From NCBI GenBank assembly GCA_012718935.1, contig JAAYBH010000212.1, forward strand, positions 1 through 53,410: DNA of 53,410 nt. The letters are read 5' to 3'. Origin of the DNA: Clostridiales bacterium (GTDB lineage Bacteria; Bacillota; Clostridia; Oscillospirales; Oscillospiraceae). This document shows positions 30,345 to 39,476 of the stretch, piece after piece (position 1 is the first letter of the stretch; every line of letters begins with the position of its first letter). The translations under genes and the position numbers were made by a program. The notes beneath the pieces were generated by a model. It did no database searches. It had not been told where the DNA came from and worked only from the letters and a program-made list of their open reading frames with translations.

Positions 30345-31811
30345 TCATGCCGGATTCTCTTCCGTCTTTGCTTTTTCTGCCGCTTTTTTTGGGGCCGCTT
30401 TTTTTACTGTTTTCTTTTCGGCTTTCACTGCTTCGTCAGCCTTAACCGGCTCGGCATCATCCGATTTCTCCTCCGCTTTTGCCTTTTTTGTCTTCTTCTC
30501 TTTAACGGCAGGCTCGGCTTCTTCTGCGGCCGGTTCCTCGGCGATCGCATGCTCACACACGAGCTTGGATGCGCCGCGCAGGTTCAGTTCGTTTTTAACG
30601 GTTTCGACCGGAATTGACTCCTTCGCGACCTTGACGTCCACGCCGTACCTTGAAGCCATATCCGTGTAGTACGCTTCGATATCTTCCTCCGCCGGCTCGA
30701 GCTTCTCCAGCTTTGCGATTTTTTCGAGAGCCAATGTGGTTTTTATCTGCCTGACGGCATTGGGACGTATGCTTGAACGAAAGCCCTCCGCGTCCGTCCC
30801 CATCATGTTGAGGTACATGTCAATCTCCATGCCGTATTGCGCCAGCTGCCGTTTTAAGCCCTCCATCTGATTGTCGGCGTAATCCTGAATCATGGCTTCC
30901 GGGACGTCGCATTCGTAACTGTCGGCCAGCTTGCCCAGCACCGCGTCCTCAAACGCCTTTTCTGACTCCTCTTTCTTTGCCGCCGTCAGCTTTCCCCTGA
31001 TACTATCACGGTATTCCTGAAGCGTGTCGAACTCGGACACATCCTTTGCAAACTCGTCGTCGAGCTCCGGCAGGATTTTTTCTTTTACTTCCTTCAGGTT
31101 AACCTTAAAAATAACGGGCTTTCCGGCGAGCTCCTTCTGGTGATAATCCTCAGGAAAAATAAGGTCCAGCTCCCGTTCCTCACCGACGGTCATGCCATTG
31201 ATTTTGGCTTCAAAGCCAGGGATAAACGAATTTGAGCCGAGAACAAGCTCATAATTCTCTCCCTTGCCACCCTCAAACGGTACTCCGTCAATGAAGCCCT
31301 CAAAATCGATGACGGCGGTATCGCCCCCTATCGCCGGACGGGTTGCCGTCTGGATGCGCGCATTTCGGAGCTGTACTGCAGCAATCTCACTGTCTATATT
31401 GCTTTCTTCCACCTGAACCGGCTGCTTTACCGCTGAAAGGCCCTTATAGCTTTCCAGCTGAATTTCCGGATACAGCTCCACCGAATACTTGATCGTCGCC
31501 GACTTATCGTCGTTAATATTCATATCAAGTATTTTGGGATAACCGACGGTTTTAAGGTTGGACTCGCTGACACCGTGGCTGCAAACCGCGGGCAGAATCG
31601 CATCGAGAGCATCGTTATAAAAAACGGACGCGCCGTACATCGCTTCAATGATTTTTCGGGGCGCCTTGCCTTTCCTGAATCCAGGTACCGCGATCTGGCT
31701 CTTGTTTTTTTTGTACGCTTCATTGAGTGCTTTGTCAAATTCTTCAGCTGACACCTCGACGGCCAGCTCGGCAGTTCCGGCGTCCTTTTTCTCGCAGGTT
31801 GTTACGTTCAA
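30345..31811 (-). CDS. tig: trigger factor with extended low-complexity Lys/Ala/Glu C-terminal tail
   Basis: ELAVEVSAEEFDKALNEAYKKNKSQIAVPGFRKGKAPRKIIE; FKBP region; AGGAGG 8 nt upstream of TTG at 31811 indicates TTG start. Confidence 0.95.
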   Translation of the reverse strand: MNVTTCEKKDAGTAELAVEVSAEEFDKALNEAYKKNKSQIAVPGFRKGKAPRKIIEAMYGASVFYNDALDAILPAVCSHGVSESNLKTVGYPKILDMNINDDKSATIKYSVELYPEIQLESYKGLSAVKQPVQVEESNIDSEIAAVQLRNARIQTATRPAIGGDTAVIDFEGFIDGVPFEGGKGENYELVLGSNSFIPGFEAKINGMTVGEERELDLIFPEDYHQKELAGKPVIFKVNLKEVKEKILPELDDEFAKDVSEFDTLQEYRDSIRGKLTAAKKEESEKAFEDAVLGKLADSYECDVPEAMIQDYADNQMEGLKRQLAQYGMEIDMYLNMMGTDAEGFRSSIRPNAVRQIKTTLALEKIAKLEKLEPAEEDIEAYYTDMASRYGVDVKVAKESIPVETVKNELNLRGASKLVCEHAIAEEPAAEEAEPAVKEKKTKKAKAEEKSDDAEPVKADEAVKAEKKTVKKAAPKKAAEKAKTEENPA

Positions 31812-31859
31812 AATTACTGTCCTCCTATGAACACGATGCATTTTAGGCATACTCTAAGT

Positions 31860-31888
31860 ATTTTATCAGAAGCATTTATGATTTGCAA
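31860..31888 (-). promoter_or_regulatory. sigma-A-type promoter for tig
   Basis: Minus strand TTGCAA (31888-31883) - 17 nt - TAAAAT (31865-31860). Confidence 0.7.
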
Positions 31889-31894
31889 GAATTT

Positions 31895-32608
31895 TCATCT
31901 GACTCTGACAGGTGAAAAATCGATATAATCAGCCGACACCATATGATACATTATACCTTCATATTCTCCTGTCACGGCAAATTTGTGTCCATGCCCGTGT
32001 ATATGGCCATACCAGCACTCCCTGACGCAGTGCTTTTTCATGATATCAATAAGGTCCCGGCAGATATAATTCCTGAATACAGGCGGATAATGCAGAAAGC
32101 AGATTTTCTCACGAACCTCCTGTGCGTCCGCAGACATGAGCGAAGTTTCAAGCCGCATGATTTCCCTCGCCATGATTTTTCTGTCATGTGCGCCGTCCGC
32201 TATTGAGAGAACGCCTTTCTCCTCCTCGTAAAACCATCCGCGGGTTCCGCAAACGGCGTAGTGATCGATAATGAAGCAATTATTATGAAGAATTTCAATG
32301 GTGCGGATATCGTGTCTGGAAAAAAAAGTCTTGATTTTAGAAGCCGTTGACCACCAGTAGTCGTGGTTGCCCTTTAGTATGATCTTTTTCCCCGGTAATG
32401 AATCAATAAACTTAAAATCCGCAAGGCTGCTCTCCAGGGACATGCTCCATGTGATATCGCCGCAAATAACGCAGGTATCCGAAGGCCCGATTACCGAAAA
32501 CCCTTCCTTGATTTTAGTCACATAGTTATCCCAGCTGCCGCCGAAAATATCCATGGGCTTATCGGTGCCGAGTGACAAATGCAGGTCTCCGATTGCATAA
32601 ATCGCCAT
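31895..32608 (-). CDS. metallophosphoesterase
   Basis: MAIYAIGDLHLS, CGDITWS, LKGNHDYWW, WYGHIHGHGH. Confidence 0.92.
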   Translation of the reverse strand: MAIYAIGDLHLSLGTDKPMDIFGGSWDNYVTKIKEGFSVIGPSDTCVICGDITWSMSLESSLADFKFIDSLPGKKIILKGNHDYWWSTASKIKTFFSRHDIRTIEILHNNCFIIDHYAVCGTRGWFYEEEKGVLSIADGAHDRKIMAREIMRLETSLMSADAQEVREKICFLHYPPVFRNYICRDLIDIMKKHCVRECWYGHIHGHGHKFAVTGEYEGIMYHMVSADYIDFSPVRVR

Positions 32609-32690
32609 CTGAAACATTTCCTTTATATTCGCCGTTCATTCGGCAGATAATAGATGAGCTATCCGACACATAATTGAAGGAGGGAACGCT

Positions 32691-32873
32691 ATGGCAGACA
32701 GCAGAAAAAGCGACGTTCTCTACGGTGTGGGCTGCGATGCTGTTCAATGCAAATATCACGGACATGACAACCGATGCTTTGCCGACAGCATCAATGTGGA
32801 ATCGTCAAGCGCGCAGCGAAGGACGGAAACTTACTGCGGGACTTTTGTGCCGCGCCCGCCACCGGATAAGTAA
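32691..32873 (+). CDS. DUF1540 small Cys-containing protein
   Basis: MADSRKSDVLYGVGCDAVQCKYHGHDNRCFADSINVESSSAQRRTETYCGTFVPR; RBS AGGAGGGA upstream. Confidence 0.85.
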   Translation: MADSRKSDVLYGVGCDAVQCKYHGHDNRCFADSINVESSSAQRRTETYCGTFVPRPPPDK

Positions 32874-32896
32874 GCAGCTTCAAATCCTTTATTGAC

Positions 32897-32928
32897 ATCG
32901 GGGATGGTTTCGTCGCACCATCCCCGAT
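32897..32928. terminator. strong stem-loop between convergent DUF1540 (+) and thrC (-)
   Basis: ATCGGGGATGG...CCATCCCCGAT, 11-bp perfect stem; no clear T-run on either side. Confidence 0.5.
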
Positions 32929-32950
32929 ACCCAGTGCCAAATCATACTGT

Positions 32951-34438
32951 TCAGAACAAAAAGCTCTCAACGGCTGAGCGCATGCCGTCATTCTTGACGC
33001 ACCCTTTGAAGCGGACTTCTTTTCCTCTCAAGGCTTTCAGCGGTGCTGGCCCAGCCGCGCCGGATACCTCTTCAAGCCGGTCAATCAGCTCAAGACCGCC
33101 GAAGCCGGATTGCTCACCAAGCGCACTCAGAACGCTCTCACAAAATTTGAAAGGGCTGGCCGTCGAAACAACGATTGTCTTCGTCGTATCGCCCGTCCTT
33201 AAGCGATAATCCGAAAGCACGTTGAATGCCACTGCCGTATGGGTGTCAATCAGATAGCGGTAGGTGTCAAAAACTTCCTTGATTGTCTCTTTTGTCTTGG
33301 TGTCCGAGCATTTTCCACAGTCAATATTCTCTCTGAGGCCTGCTTTTATTGCTTGAGATACCTCATACTTTCCTTCGTCGGCAAGCGCTTTCATATATCC
33401 GGCAATCAGTCGGTCGTCGTTTCCCGAAAGGTCAAAGAGCAGCCGTTCCAGGTTGCTGGAAATCAGTATGTCCATTGATGGTGAAATTGTCGTCACAAAC
33501 GCCCTGTTTTTATTATAGACACCTGTTTCGATAAACTCCGTCAGTACATCGTTGCTGTTGGAGGCGCAGATCAGCCTGCCGATCGGCAGGCCCATCTTTT
33601 TTGCATAGTAGCCGGCAAGGATGTTGCCGAAATTTCCGGTTGGGACGCAGAAATTGATGGGTTCACCCGGTATGATTCCGCCGGCTTTGACAATGTTGCA
33701 ATACGCGGATATATAATAAACGATCTGCGGCAGGAGCCGTCCCCAGTTGATCGAATTGGCCGAGGAGAGAAAATAACCTTTTTTGTCAAGCTCTGCCCGC
33801 AGGGTTTCGTCCGAAAAGATTGCCTTGACACCGGACTGAGCGTCATCAAAATTGCCGGTTACCGCCGAAACGCCGACATTTCCTCCCTCCTGCGTCACCA
33901 TCTGAAGCCTCTGAATATCAGAAACGCCGTCCTCGGGGTAAAAAACCATGATCTTTGTCCGTTTGACATCACGGAAGCCGTCTAAAGCCGCCTTGCCTGT
34001 GTCTCCGGATGTGGCAACAAGAATACAGACATCCTTTGCTTCCTCGGTTTTATCCAATGCGGCCGACAACAAATGCGGCAGCATCTGCAGCGCCATATCC
34101 TTGAAGGCGCATGTGGGCCCGTGCCAAAGTTCCAGAATCGCCGTCCGGTCGTCGATGAGACGCACAGGGGCGACATCAGGATGGTCAAAGCCCGGTTTCC
34201 CGTAGGCTTGTGAAGCGTATTCCGTCATTTCGATCTCGGAATAATCGTCCAAATAAAGCTTCATAACAAAGACGGCGAGCTCGGCGTATGTCATCCCCGT
34301 AAACCGGATAATGTCTTCCTCCGATATTGCAGGGAAAGCTTCGGGCACAAAAAGCCCGCCTTCACGCGACAGCCCCTGTGCGATCGCCCGGGCTGCCCTG
34401 AATTTTACCGTATTGTCCCTTGTGCTGAGATATCGCAT
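32951..34438 (-). CDS. thrC: threonine synthase
   Basis: MRYLSTRDNTVKFRAARAIAQGLSREGGLFVPE; ELWHGPTCAFKDMALQ; VATSGDTGKAAL; VPTGNFGNILAGYYAKKMG. Confidence 0.97.
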   Translation of the reverse strand: MRYLSTRDNTVKFRAARAIAQGLSREGGLFVPEAFPAISEEDIIRFTGMTYAELAVFVMKLYLDDYSEIEMTEYASQAYGKPGFDHPDVAPVRLIDDRTAILELWHGPTCAFKDMALQMLPHLLSAALDKTEEAKDVCILVATSGDTGKAALDGFRDVKRTKIMVFYPEDGVSDIQRLQMVTQEGGNVGVSAVTGNFDDAQSGVKAIFSDETLRAELDKKGYFLSSANSINWGRLLPQIVYYISAYCNIVKAGGIIPGEPINFCVPTGNFGNILAGYYAKKMGLPIGRLICASNSNDVLTEFIETGVYNKNRAFVTTISPSMDILISSNLERLLFDLSGNDDRLIAGYMKALADEGKYEVSQAIKAGLRENIDCGKCSDTKTKETIKEVFDTYRYLIDTHTAVAFNVLSDYRLRTGDTTKTIVVSTASPFKFCESVLSALGEQSGFGGLELIDRLEEVSGAAGPAPLKALRGKEVRFKGCVKNDGMRSAVESFLF

Positions 34439-34464
34439 GCGAATGATCCTTTCTCCAGCGTTGA

Positions 34465-34830
34465 CTAAAACGCATTTTCGAGATGGTTGAGCTTCGGCCT
34501 GACCGTTTCGGTGCCGTTCGGAGCATAGATTTCGATCACATCAAATCGCGGCTGAAGCTCCGTAGCATGTCTCGTCAGCCAGAGCTCGGCTGTCTTCCTC
34601 AGCCGCTCCTGTTTGTTCCGGTCAACAAACTCGCGCGCCGCGGCAAAGCTATCGTTCTTTCTGACCTTCACCTCAACGAAAACGATATACCGCGCGTCTT
34701 TGACGATCAAGTCGATTTCGCCCCATCGGGACCTGTATCCCTGAGCAACGGAGAGGTATTTCTTTCCTTTCAGATAGTCGAGCGCAAACGCTTCGCCCCA
34801 GCTTCCCTGCAGCCTCGTGTTCATGCGCAT
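34465..34830 (-). CDS. YraN family (UPF0102) endonuclease-like protein
   Basis: GSWGEAFALDYLKGKKYLSVAQGYRSRWGEIDLIVKDARYIVFVEVKVR. Confidence 0.93.
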   Translation of the reverse strand: MRMNTRLQGSWGEAFALDYLKGKKYLSVAQGYRSRWGEIDLIVKDARYIVFVEVKVRKNDSFAAAREFVDRNKQERLRKTAELWLTRHATELQPRFDVIEIYAPNGTETVRPKLNHLENAF

Positions 34831-34859
34831 CCTCCGTCTATGTAAGAAATCGTCCGCCG

Positions 34860-35456
34860 TCAGTGCAGCTTCTTTAAGAAGGTCCTCCGGTGGACTGACG
34901 ACGGTCCGTATTCCCTGATGCGTTCGTAATGTACTGTCGTGCCGTATCCCTTGTGGATGTGAAAAGCATATTCGGGATATTCCTCGGAAAGGTCCCGCAT
35001 AAAACGGTCGCGGCTGACCTTGGCGAGTATGGAAGCTGCGGCAATTTGAGCCGACTTGCCGTCGCCGCCGACAATGCAGCGGCTGAGATATTGTATTCCC
35101 TTCGCCCGGTTTCCGTCAATCAGAGCAATTTCAGGCGTCGGTTCGAGCTTTTGTATCGCCCTGTTCATTGCCAGATACGTGGCGTTTAATATGTTCAGTT
35201 CGTCAATCTCCTGTTCGCTGGCCGATGCGACCGCGTAGGAAACCGCTTTTTCGATGATAATGCCGTAAAGCCTTTCGCGCTGGATTGCCGTCAATTTTTT
35301 AGAATCGTTCAGCCCTTCGATCATGAGACAGGGCGGCAGAATTACGGCGGCGGCATATACAGGCCCGGCAAGGCACCCGCGGCCGGCCTCATCTACACCG
35401 CACAGGATGCGCCAGCCGTCGGCAGACAATACTTTTTCATATTCCCACCAGTCCAT
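34860..35456 (-). CDS. rnhB: ribonuclease HII
   Basis: CGVDEAGRGCLAGPVYAAAVILP; NDSKKLTAIQRERLY; GGDGKSAQIAAASILAKVSRDRFM. Confidence 0.97.
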   Translation of the reverse strand: MDWWEYEKVLSADGWRILCGVDEAGRGCLAGPVYAAAVILPPCLMIEGLNDSKKLTAIQRERLYGIIIEKAVSYAVASASEQEIDELNILNATYLAMNRAIQKLEPTPEIALIDGNRAKGIQYLSRCIVGGDGKSAQIAAASILAKVSRDRFMRDLSEEYPEYAFHIHKGYGTTVHYERIREYGPSSVHRRTFLKKLH

Positions 35457-35457
35457 A

Positions 35458-36330
35458 TTATTCCCCCGATCCAGGCGGGCTTTCCAGCGTCACGCGGCCA
35501 AGACGTCCCGCCCTGAATTCATCCAGCAGAACGGCGGCCATGCGCTCCGTGTCGGCTTCACCGCCCTTAACAAGAAAACCACGGTTTTTTGCCGCCTCCT
35601 CCAGAAGCTCAAAACCGGTTTTTTCTGCTTCGGGAATGATTTTATAACGCTCCTCCAGAACTCCGGGGCTAACATCCCGCAAACGGAGCGCCAGATTGGC
35701 TGCCAGCGCTTCGCGGTCCAGAATGTCGTCCTTAACGGCGCCCGTAAAGGCGAGGTTCTCCCCTACCTCCTGGCTGTCAAATCTTGGCCAGAGTATTCCC
35801 GGCGTGTCTAATAGCTCCAATCCGGCGTCAATCGTAATCCACTGTTTCCCTCTCGTAACGCCCGGCTTGTCCGAGGCTTCCGCTGCCTTCCTTTTTGCGA
35901 TTCTGTTGATAAATGAGGATTTCCCCACATTCGGTATGCCGACAATCATCACGCGTACGACATGGCCGGCTTGACCCTTCGCCTCAAAGGCCGCAAGCCT
36001 GTCCTTAAGAAGCTCCCGGACGGCCGCAGAAAAACCCGCCGTACCTTTTCCGTTTTTTGAATCTGTTTCCAGAACGGCGTAGCTCTGCGACCTGAAGTAA
36101 GCGGCCCATTTTTTTGTGACAGCCGGATCCGCCTGGTCTGTTCTGTTGAGTATCAGAAACCGCGGTTTTCCTCCCGTCAGGCTGTCGAGGTCAGGATTCC
36201 GGCTTGAGACAGGTATCCGCGCATCGACTATTTCGCAGACCGCGTCCACAAGCTTTACCTGAGCGGTGATCAAACGCCGTGCTTTTGTCATATGACCGGG
36301 AAACCATTGTATGTTCAATTCCTGGCGCAT
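35458..36330 (-). CDS. rbgA: ribosome biogenesis GTPase YlqF/RbgA
   Basis: MRQELNIQWFPGHMTKARRLITAQVKLVDAVCEIVDARIPVSSRNP; circularly permuted GTPase GIPNVGKSSFINR. Confidence 0.95.
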   Translation of the reverse strand: MRQELNIQWFPGHMTKARRLITAQVKLVDAVCEIVDARIPVSSRNPDLDSLTGGKPRFLILNRTDQADPAVTKKWAAYFRSQSYAVLETDSKNGKGTAGFSAAVRELLKDRLAAFEAKGQAGHVVRVMIVGIPNVGKSSFINRIAKRKAAEASDKPGVTRGKQWITIDAGLELLDTPGILWPRFDSQEVGENLAFTGAVKDDILDREALAANLALRLRDVSPGVLEERYKIIPEAEKTGFELLEEAAKNRGFLVKGGEADTERMAAVLLDEFRAGRLGRVTLESPPGSGE

Positions 36331-36332
36331 GA

Positions 36333-37046
36333 CTAAGAAACCTTCTTGTATACAGAGCCAAAACTGTTCCAGGCTCTTGAACCACTCTCGTTTTTGCCAG
36401 GAATCAGGACGAACAGGACTTTGCCGAGTATCTGTCTTGTGTCCACCATGTCGACGATATCGCTTCGGCTGTCGGCAGATGCGTTCCTGTTGTCGCCCAT
36501 GACAAATATGCAACCCTTCGGCACCGTTTTCGGCCCGACAAAACCAAGGCTTTCATGCGTGAGTTCTCTGATGTATGGTTCAACGATCTCACGGCCGTCA
36601 ATGAAGACCTTTCCGGCATCAAAATCAAAATCGATCGTCTGCCCCTCCGTTGCAATTACGCGCTTGACAAGCGGTTTATTGTAATCGTATTTGTCATCCC
36701 TGAATACGACAATGTCGCCGTATTTCGGCGTATAGAACAGATTTGACATAATGACCGTATCCCTGTCCCGAAGCGTATTAAGCATGGAGTTGCCGTCCAC
36801 GCCGATCACTCTGCCGATGAAAACAAAAATCAGTATACCGCAGAGGATAGCCGATACGATACACTGAAGCCAGTCATACAACTCCAGCCGCGTATGGTCC
36901 TCCCGGTTTTCCTGCACATTATTTTTCTTTTCAACTGGAATCTCCGGCATGACTGCTTGAAAATCCTCGTCCAAGTCATCTTCCGATTTTAAATCAATTC
37001 CGTATTTCTCTTTAAATAACTCATAATCAAAGTCGTTGTCGTCCAT
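36333..37046 (-). CDS. lepB: signal peptidase I (paralog 1)
   Basis: VDGNSMLNTL (Ser), PLVKRVIATEGQ (Lys), VMGDNRNASADSRS. Confidence 0.94.
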   Translation of the reverse strand: MDDNDFDYELFKEKYGIDLKSEDDLDEDFQAVMPEIPVEKKNNVQENREDHTRLELYDWLQCIVSAILCGILIFVFIGRVIGVDGNSMLNTLRDRDTVIMSNLFYTPKYGDIVVFRDDKYDYNKPLVKRVIATEGQTIDFDFDAGKVFIDGREIVEPYIRELTHESLGFVGPKTVPKGCIFVMGDNRNASADSRSDIVDMVDTRQILGKVLFVLIPGKNESGSRAWNSFGSVYKKVS

Positions 37047-37149
37047 CAGTATACCCCTTTAATCTGCTCAATAAGCCTTGATATGATTATACACATTTTG
37101 CTAACAAAAAAAAGGGGCTTTGTCTTTTTATTTGCCGGACCCTCCTCCT

Positions 37150-37830
37150 TTATACGGGGCCGATCCTGCTCCAGTCCCTTTTGGCGTCATGACCCTTCCC
37201 TGGTAACAGTATCAGATATACTTTGCCGAGAATGTCACGAACGTCGATCATACCGACACGGCTATCACGGCTGTCAGAGGAATTGTTGCGGTTGTCGCCC
37301 AATACAAAAACATGACCCTCCGGAACCGTCACCGGACCCTCAAAACCCATTTGAAGAGTCGTTGGCGTAGTAATGTAATCCTCTTTCAGTTCCGCTCCGT
37401 CAACTGAAACGACGCCTTTTTCAAAGTCGATATTCACAGACTGTCCGGCAGTAGCAATAACGCGTTTGACGATCGGCGTATCAAAAGCGTCTGATGTGAT
37501 AAAAACAATATCCTGATATTTTGGCGTAAAGAACAGATTTGACAGGATGACAGTATCGCCGTCCTCCAGAGTCTGCAACATAGACGTTCCCTTAATGGCG
37601 TCCACCTTGCCGACAAACACGAAAATCAAGATACCGGCGACGACGGCAGATACGATACATTGGAGCCAGTCATACAGGCTCATGCCCGGATCGACGGCTG
37701 CTTTTCGCTTATGATGCTCTGTGGGTTTCCCTGTGTCCGGCTCGCTGTCGGAGTAATTTATTGTATAATCCGCTATGAAATCGATATCAAAAGCCTCTTT
37801 TTGATCGTCCTGATACCCTTCATCCATCAT
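37150..37830 (-). CDS. lepB: signal peptidase I (paralog 2)
   Basis: IKGTSMLQTLEDGDTVI, PIVKRVIATAGQ, VLGDNRNNSSDSRDSRVG. Confidence 0.94.
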   Translation of the reverse strand: MMDEGYQDDQKEAFDIDFIADYTINYSDSEPDTGKPTEHHKRKAAVDPGMSLYDWLQCIVSAVVAGILIFVFVGKVDAIKGTSMLQTLEDGDTVILSNLFFTPKYQDIVFITSDAFDTPIVKRVIATAGQSVNIDFEKGVVSVDGAELKEDYITTPTTLQMGFEGPVTVPEGHVFVLGDNRNNSSDSRDSRVGMIDVRDILGKVYLILLPGKGHDAKRDWSRIGPV

Positions 37831-37905
37831 AACAACCCCATTAAGATTCTTTGATCAAGCAAAATGACGATACTCGTTAATAATTATATCGGCATTATTC
37901 GCAGC

Positions 37906-37932
37906 AAAAAAAGGGGCTGGAGCCCCTTTTTT
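37906..37932 (-). terminator. rho-independent terminator/attenuator directly after rplS
   Basis: Minus strand AAAAAAGGGGCT-CC-AGCCCCTTTTTTT, starting at the rplS stop codon. Confidence 0.8.
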
Positions 37933-38272
37933 AAATCTTTTCCTTAACTTTTGCTTTCTTTCCGACTCTGTCTCGGAGATAGTAGAGCTTTGCTCTTCTA
38001 ACCTTGCCTTTACGGACTGTTTCGACGGAAACGATTGTCGGAGAGTGTACCGGAAAAACCTTTTCACAGCCGACATTATATGAAATGCGGCGGACTGTGA
38101 TCGTTTCGTTGATACCGCCATGCTTTTTGGCGATGATCGTCCCTTCGAAAGCCTGGTTTCTTTCACGGTTTCCTTCCTTGACGCGGACTGTGACCCTGAC
38201 GGTATCGCCCACGTTCATAACCGGCAGCTCGGGCTTCATATATTTCTCGCTGAGCATTTGAACAAGATCCAT
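37931..38272 (-). CDS. rplS: 50S ribosomal protein L19
   Basis: [82 protein letters not shown]. Confidence 0.98.
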   Translation of the reverse strand: MDLVQMLSEKYMKPELPVMNVGDTVRVTVRVKEGNRERNQAFEGTIIAKKHGGINETITVRRISYNVGCEKVFPVHSPTIVSVETVRKGKVRRAKLYYLRDRVGKKAKVKEKI

Positions 38273-38412
38273 AATTTTATCCTCCCTTCACATAAGACGT
38301 TCATGCCTTAAACTGTAATCAACGGTTTTTTGGGCAGCGGACCGTCCAGATGATAAACACGGTGTGTGACGCTTTGCGCCTAAAAAAGTATACGGCGCGT
38401 AAACGCTTAAAC

Positions 38413-38441
38413 ATATTAACACGATGCTTCTGTATTTGCAA
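38413..38441 (-). promoter_or_regulatory. sigma-A-type promoter for rplS
   Basis: Minus strand TTGCAA (38441-38436) - 17 nt - TAATAT (38418-38413); implies ~130-nt 5' UTR. Confidence 0.7.
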
Positions 38442-38567
38442 GCTTAATTTCATAAACAGAGGCTAGAACTTATATTATTTAATTTTTATGAACAATACAA
38501 AATAAACCAGAAAACATGTTATACTATAGACATCCAATACATGCGGTTTTTAAAGGGGGGTTGAGCG

Positions 38568-39425
38568 GTGAGAGCATTGATGCGGGCGATCGATAAATTC
38601 AGCCTGACGCACCGCCGCTTCGGCATACGGAGACTGATGCTGTATATCGTCATAGGGTATGCAGCCTATTATGTCATCGCCCAAATGGATTTGTCAGGCA
38701 TGTTTCTCTACTGGACGTATTTTGATCCCTCTTTGATTCTGAAAGGACAGGTATGGCGGCTTGTATCCTGGATATTCTATCCTTCAAGCGGACCAATTTT
38801 CTTTTTGGTATTGATGCTTTACTTCACCTATTTTATCGGCACATCTCTGGAACAGGAGTGGGGCACGCCAAAATTCACGATTTATTACCTTCTGTCTGTG
38901 CTGTTTAACATAATCTACGGTTTTGCCGTCTGGTTCATCAGCGGTACGAGAGTATTTCTCGTCTCCGACTACATGAATCTGTCGCTGCTGCTCGCATTTG
39001 CGACCCTCTTTCCGAATCAGACTTTTATGATCTTTTTTGTCATTCCCCTGAAAGTCAAATGGCTTGCCCTCATAGACGCCGTGTTTTTTATGTATGCTAT
39101 TGTTGCAGATTTGATCGCCGGCTGGTATTTCAACGCGTTCCTTCCGGTTGTCGCCGTCTTGAATTTCCTTATCTTCTGCTATGACGACCTGATGCATTAC
39201 CTGCGCCCTTACCGGACTGCCAGCACAAAGCAGGCCATAAACTTCAGGAAAGCGGCAAGAAGGAAAAGGCACGAGGAAGCCGCGCATCCCTACAGACACA
39301 AATGCGCCGTCTGCGGGAAAACGGACGCGGGGTTCCCAAGCCTTGAATTCCGTTATTGTTCTCGATGCAGCGGTTATCACTGCTTCTGCATCGACCATAT
39401 CAACAACCACGTGCATTTTCAATAA
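38568..39425 (+). CDS. rhomboid-fold membrane protein lacking catalytic motifs, with C-terminal Cys/His zinc-binding-like tail
   Basis: Multiple TMs, YFIGTSLEQEWGTPKFTIYYLLSVLFN; TM4 reads VSDYMNLSLLLAFATLFPN in place of GxSG; tail HKCAVCGKTDAGFPSLEFRYCSRCSGYHCFCIDHINNHVHFQ. Confidence 0.75.
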   Translation: MRALMRAIDKFSLTHRRFGIRRLMLYIVIGYAAYYVIAQMDLSGMFLYWTYFDPSLILKGQVWRLVSWIFYPSSGPIFFLVLMLYFTYFIGTSLEQEWGTPKFTIYYLLSVLFNIIYGFAVWFISGTRVFLVSDYMNLSLLLAFATLFPNQTFMIFFVIPLKVKWLALIDAVFFMYAIVADLIAGWYFNAFLPVVAVLNFLIFCYDDLMHYLRPYRTASTKQAINFRKAARRKRHEEAAHPYRHKCAVCGKTDAGFPSLEFRYCSRCSGYHCFCIDHINNHVHFQ

Positions 39426-39447
39426 GCTTTATGAATAACTCATGAAG

Positions 39448-39473
39448 GGATGGCCAACGGCCGTCCTTTTTTT
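39448..39473 (+). terminator. rho-independent terminator
   Basis: GGATGGCC-AAC-GGCCGTCC-TTTTTTT; resembles hairpin at 4459. Confidence 0.85.
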
Positions 39474-39476
39474 AGA

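Noticed and set aside
32897-32928. Stem-loop as a classical intrinsic terminator
   Set aside because: Perfect 11-bp stem but lacks a T-run on either strand, so kept only as a lower-confidence bidirectional hairpin
38784-39422. 212-aa minus ORF antisense to the rhomboid-like gene
   Set aside because: The plus frame has coherent TM segments, zinc motifs and a downstream terminator on the plus strand; the minus frame looks like an antisense artefact
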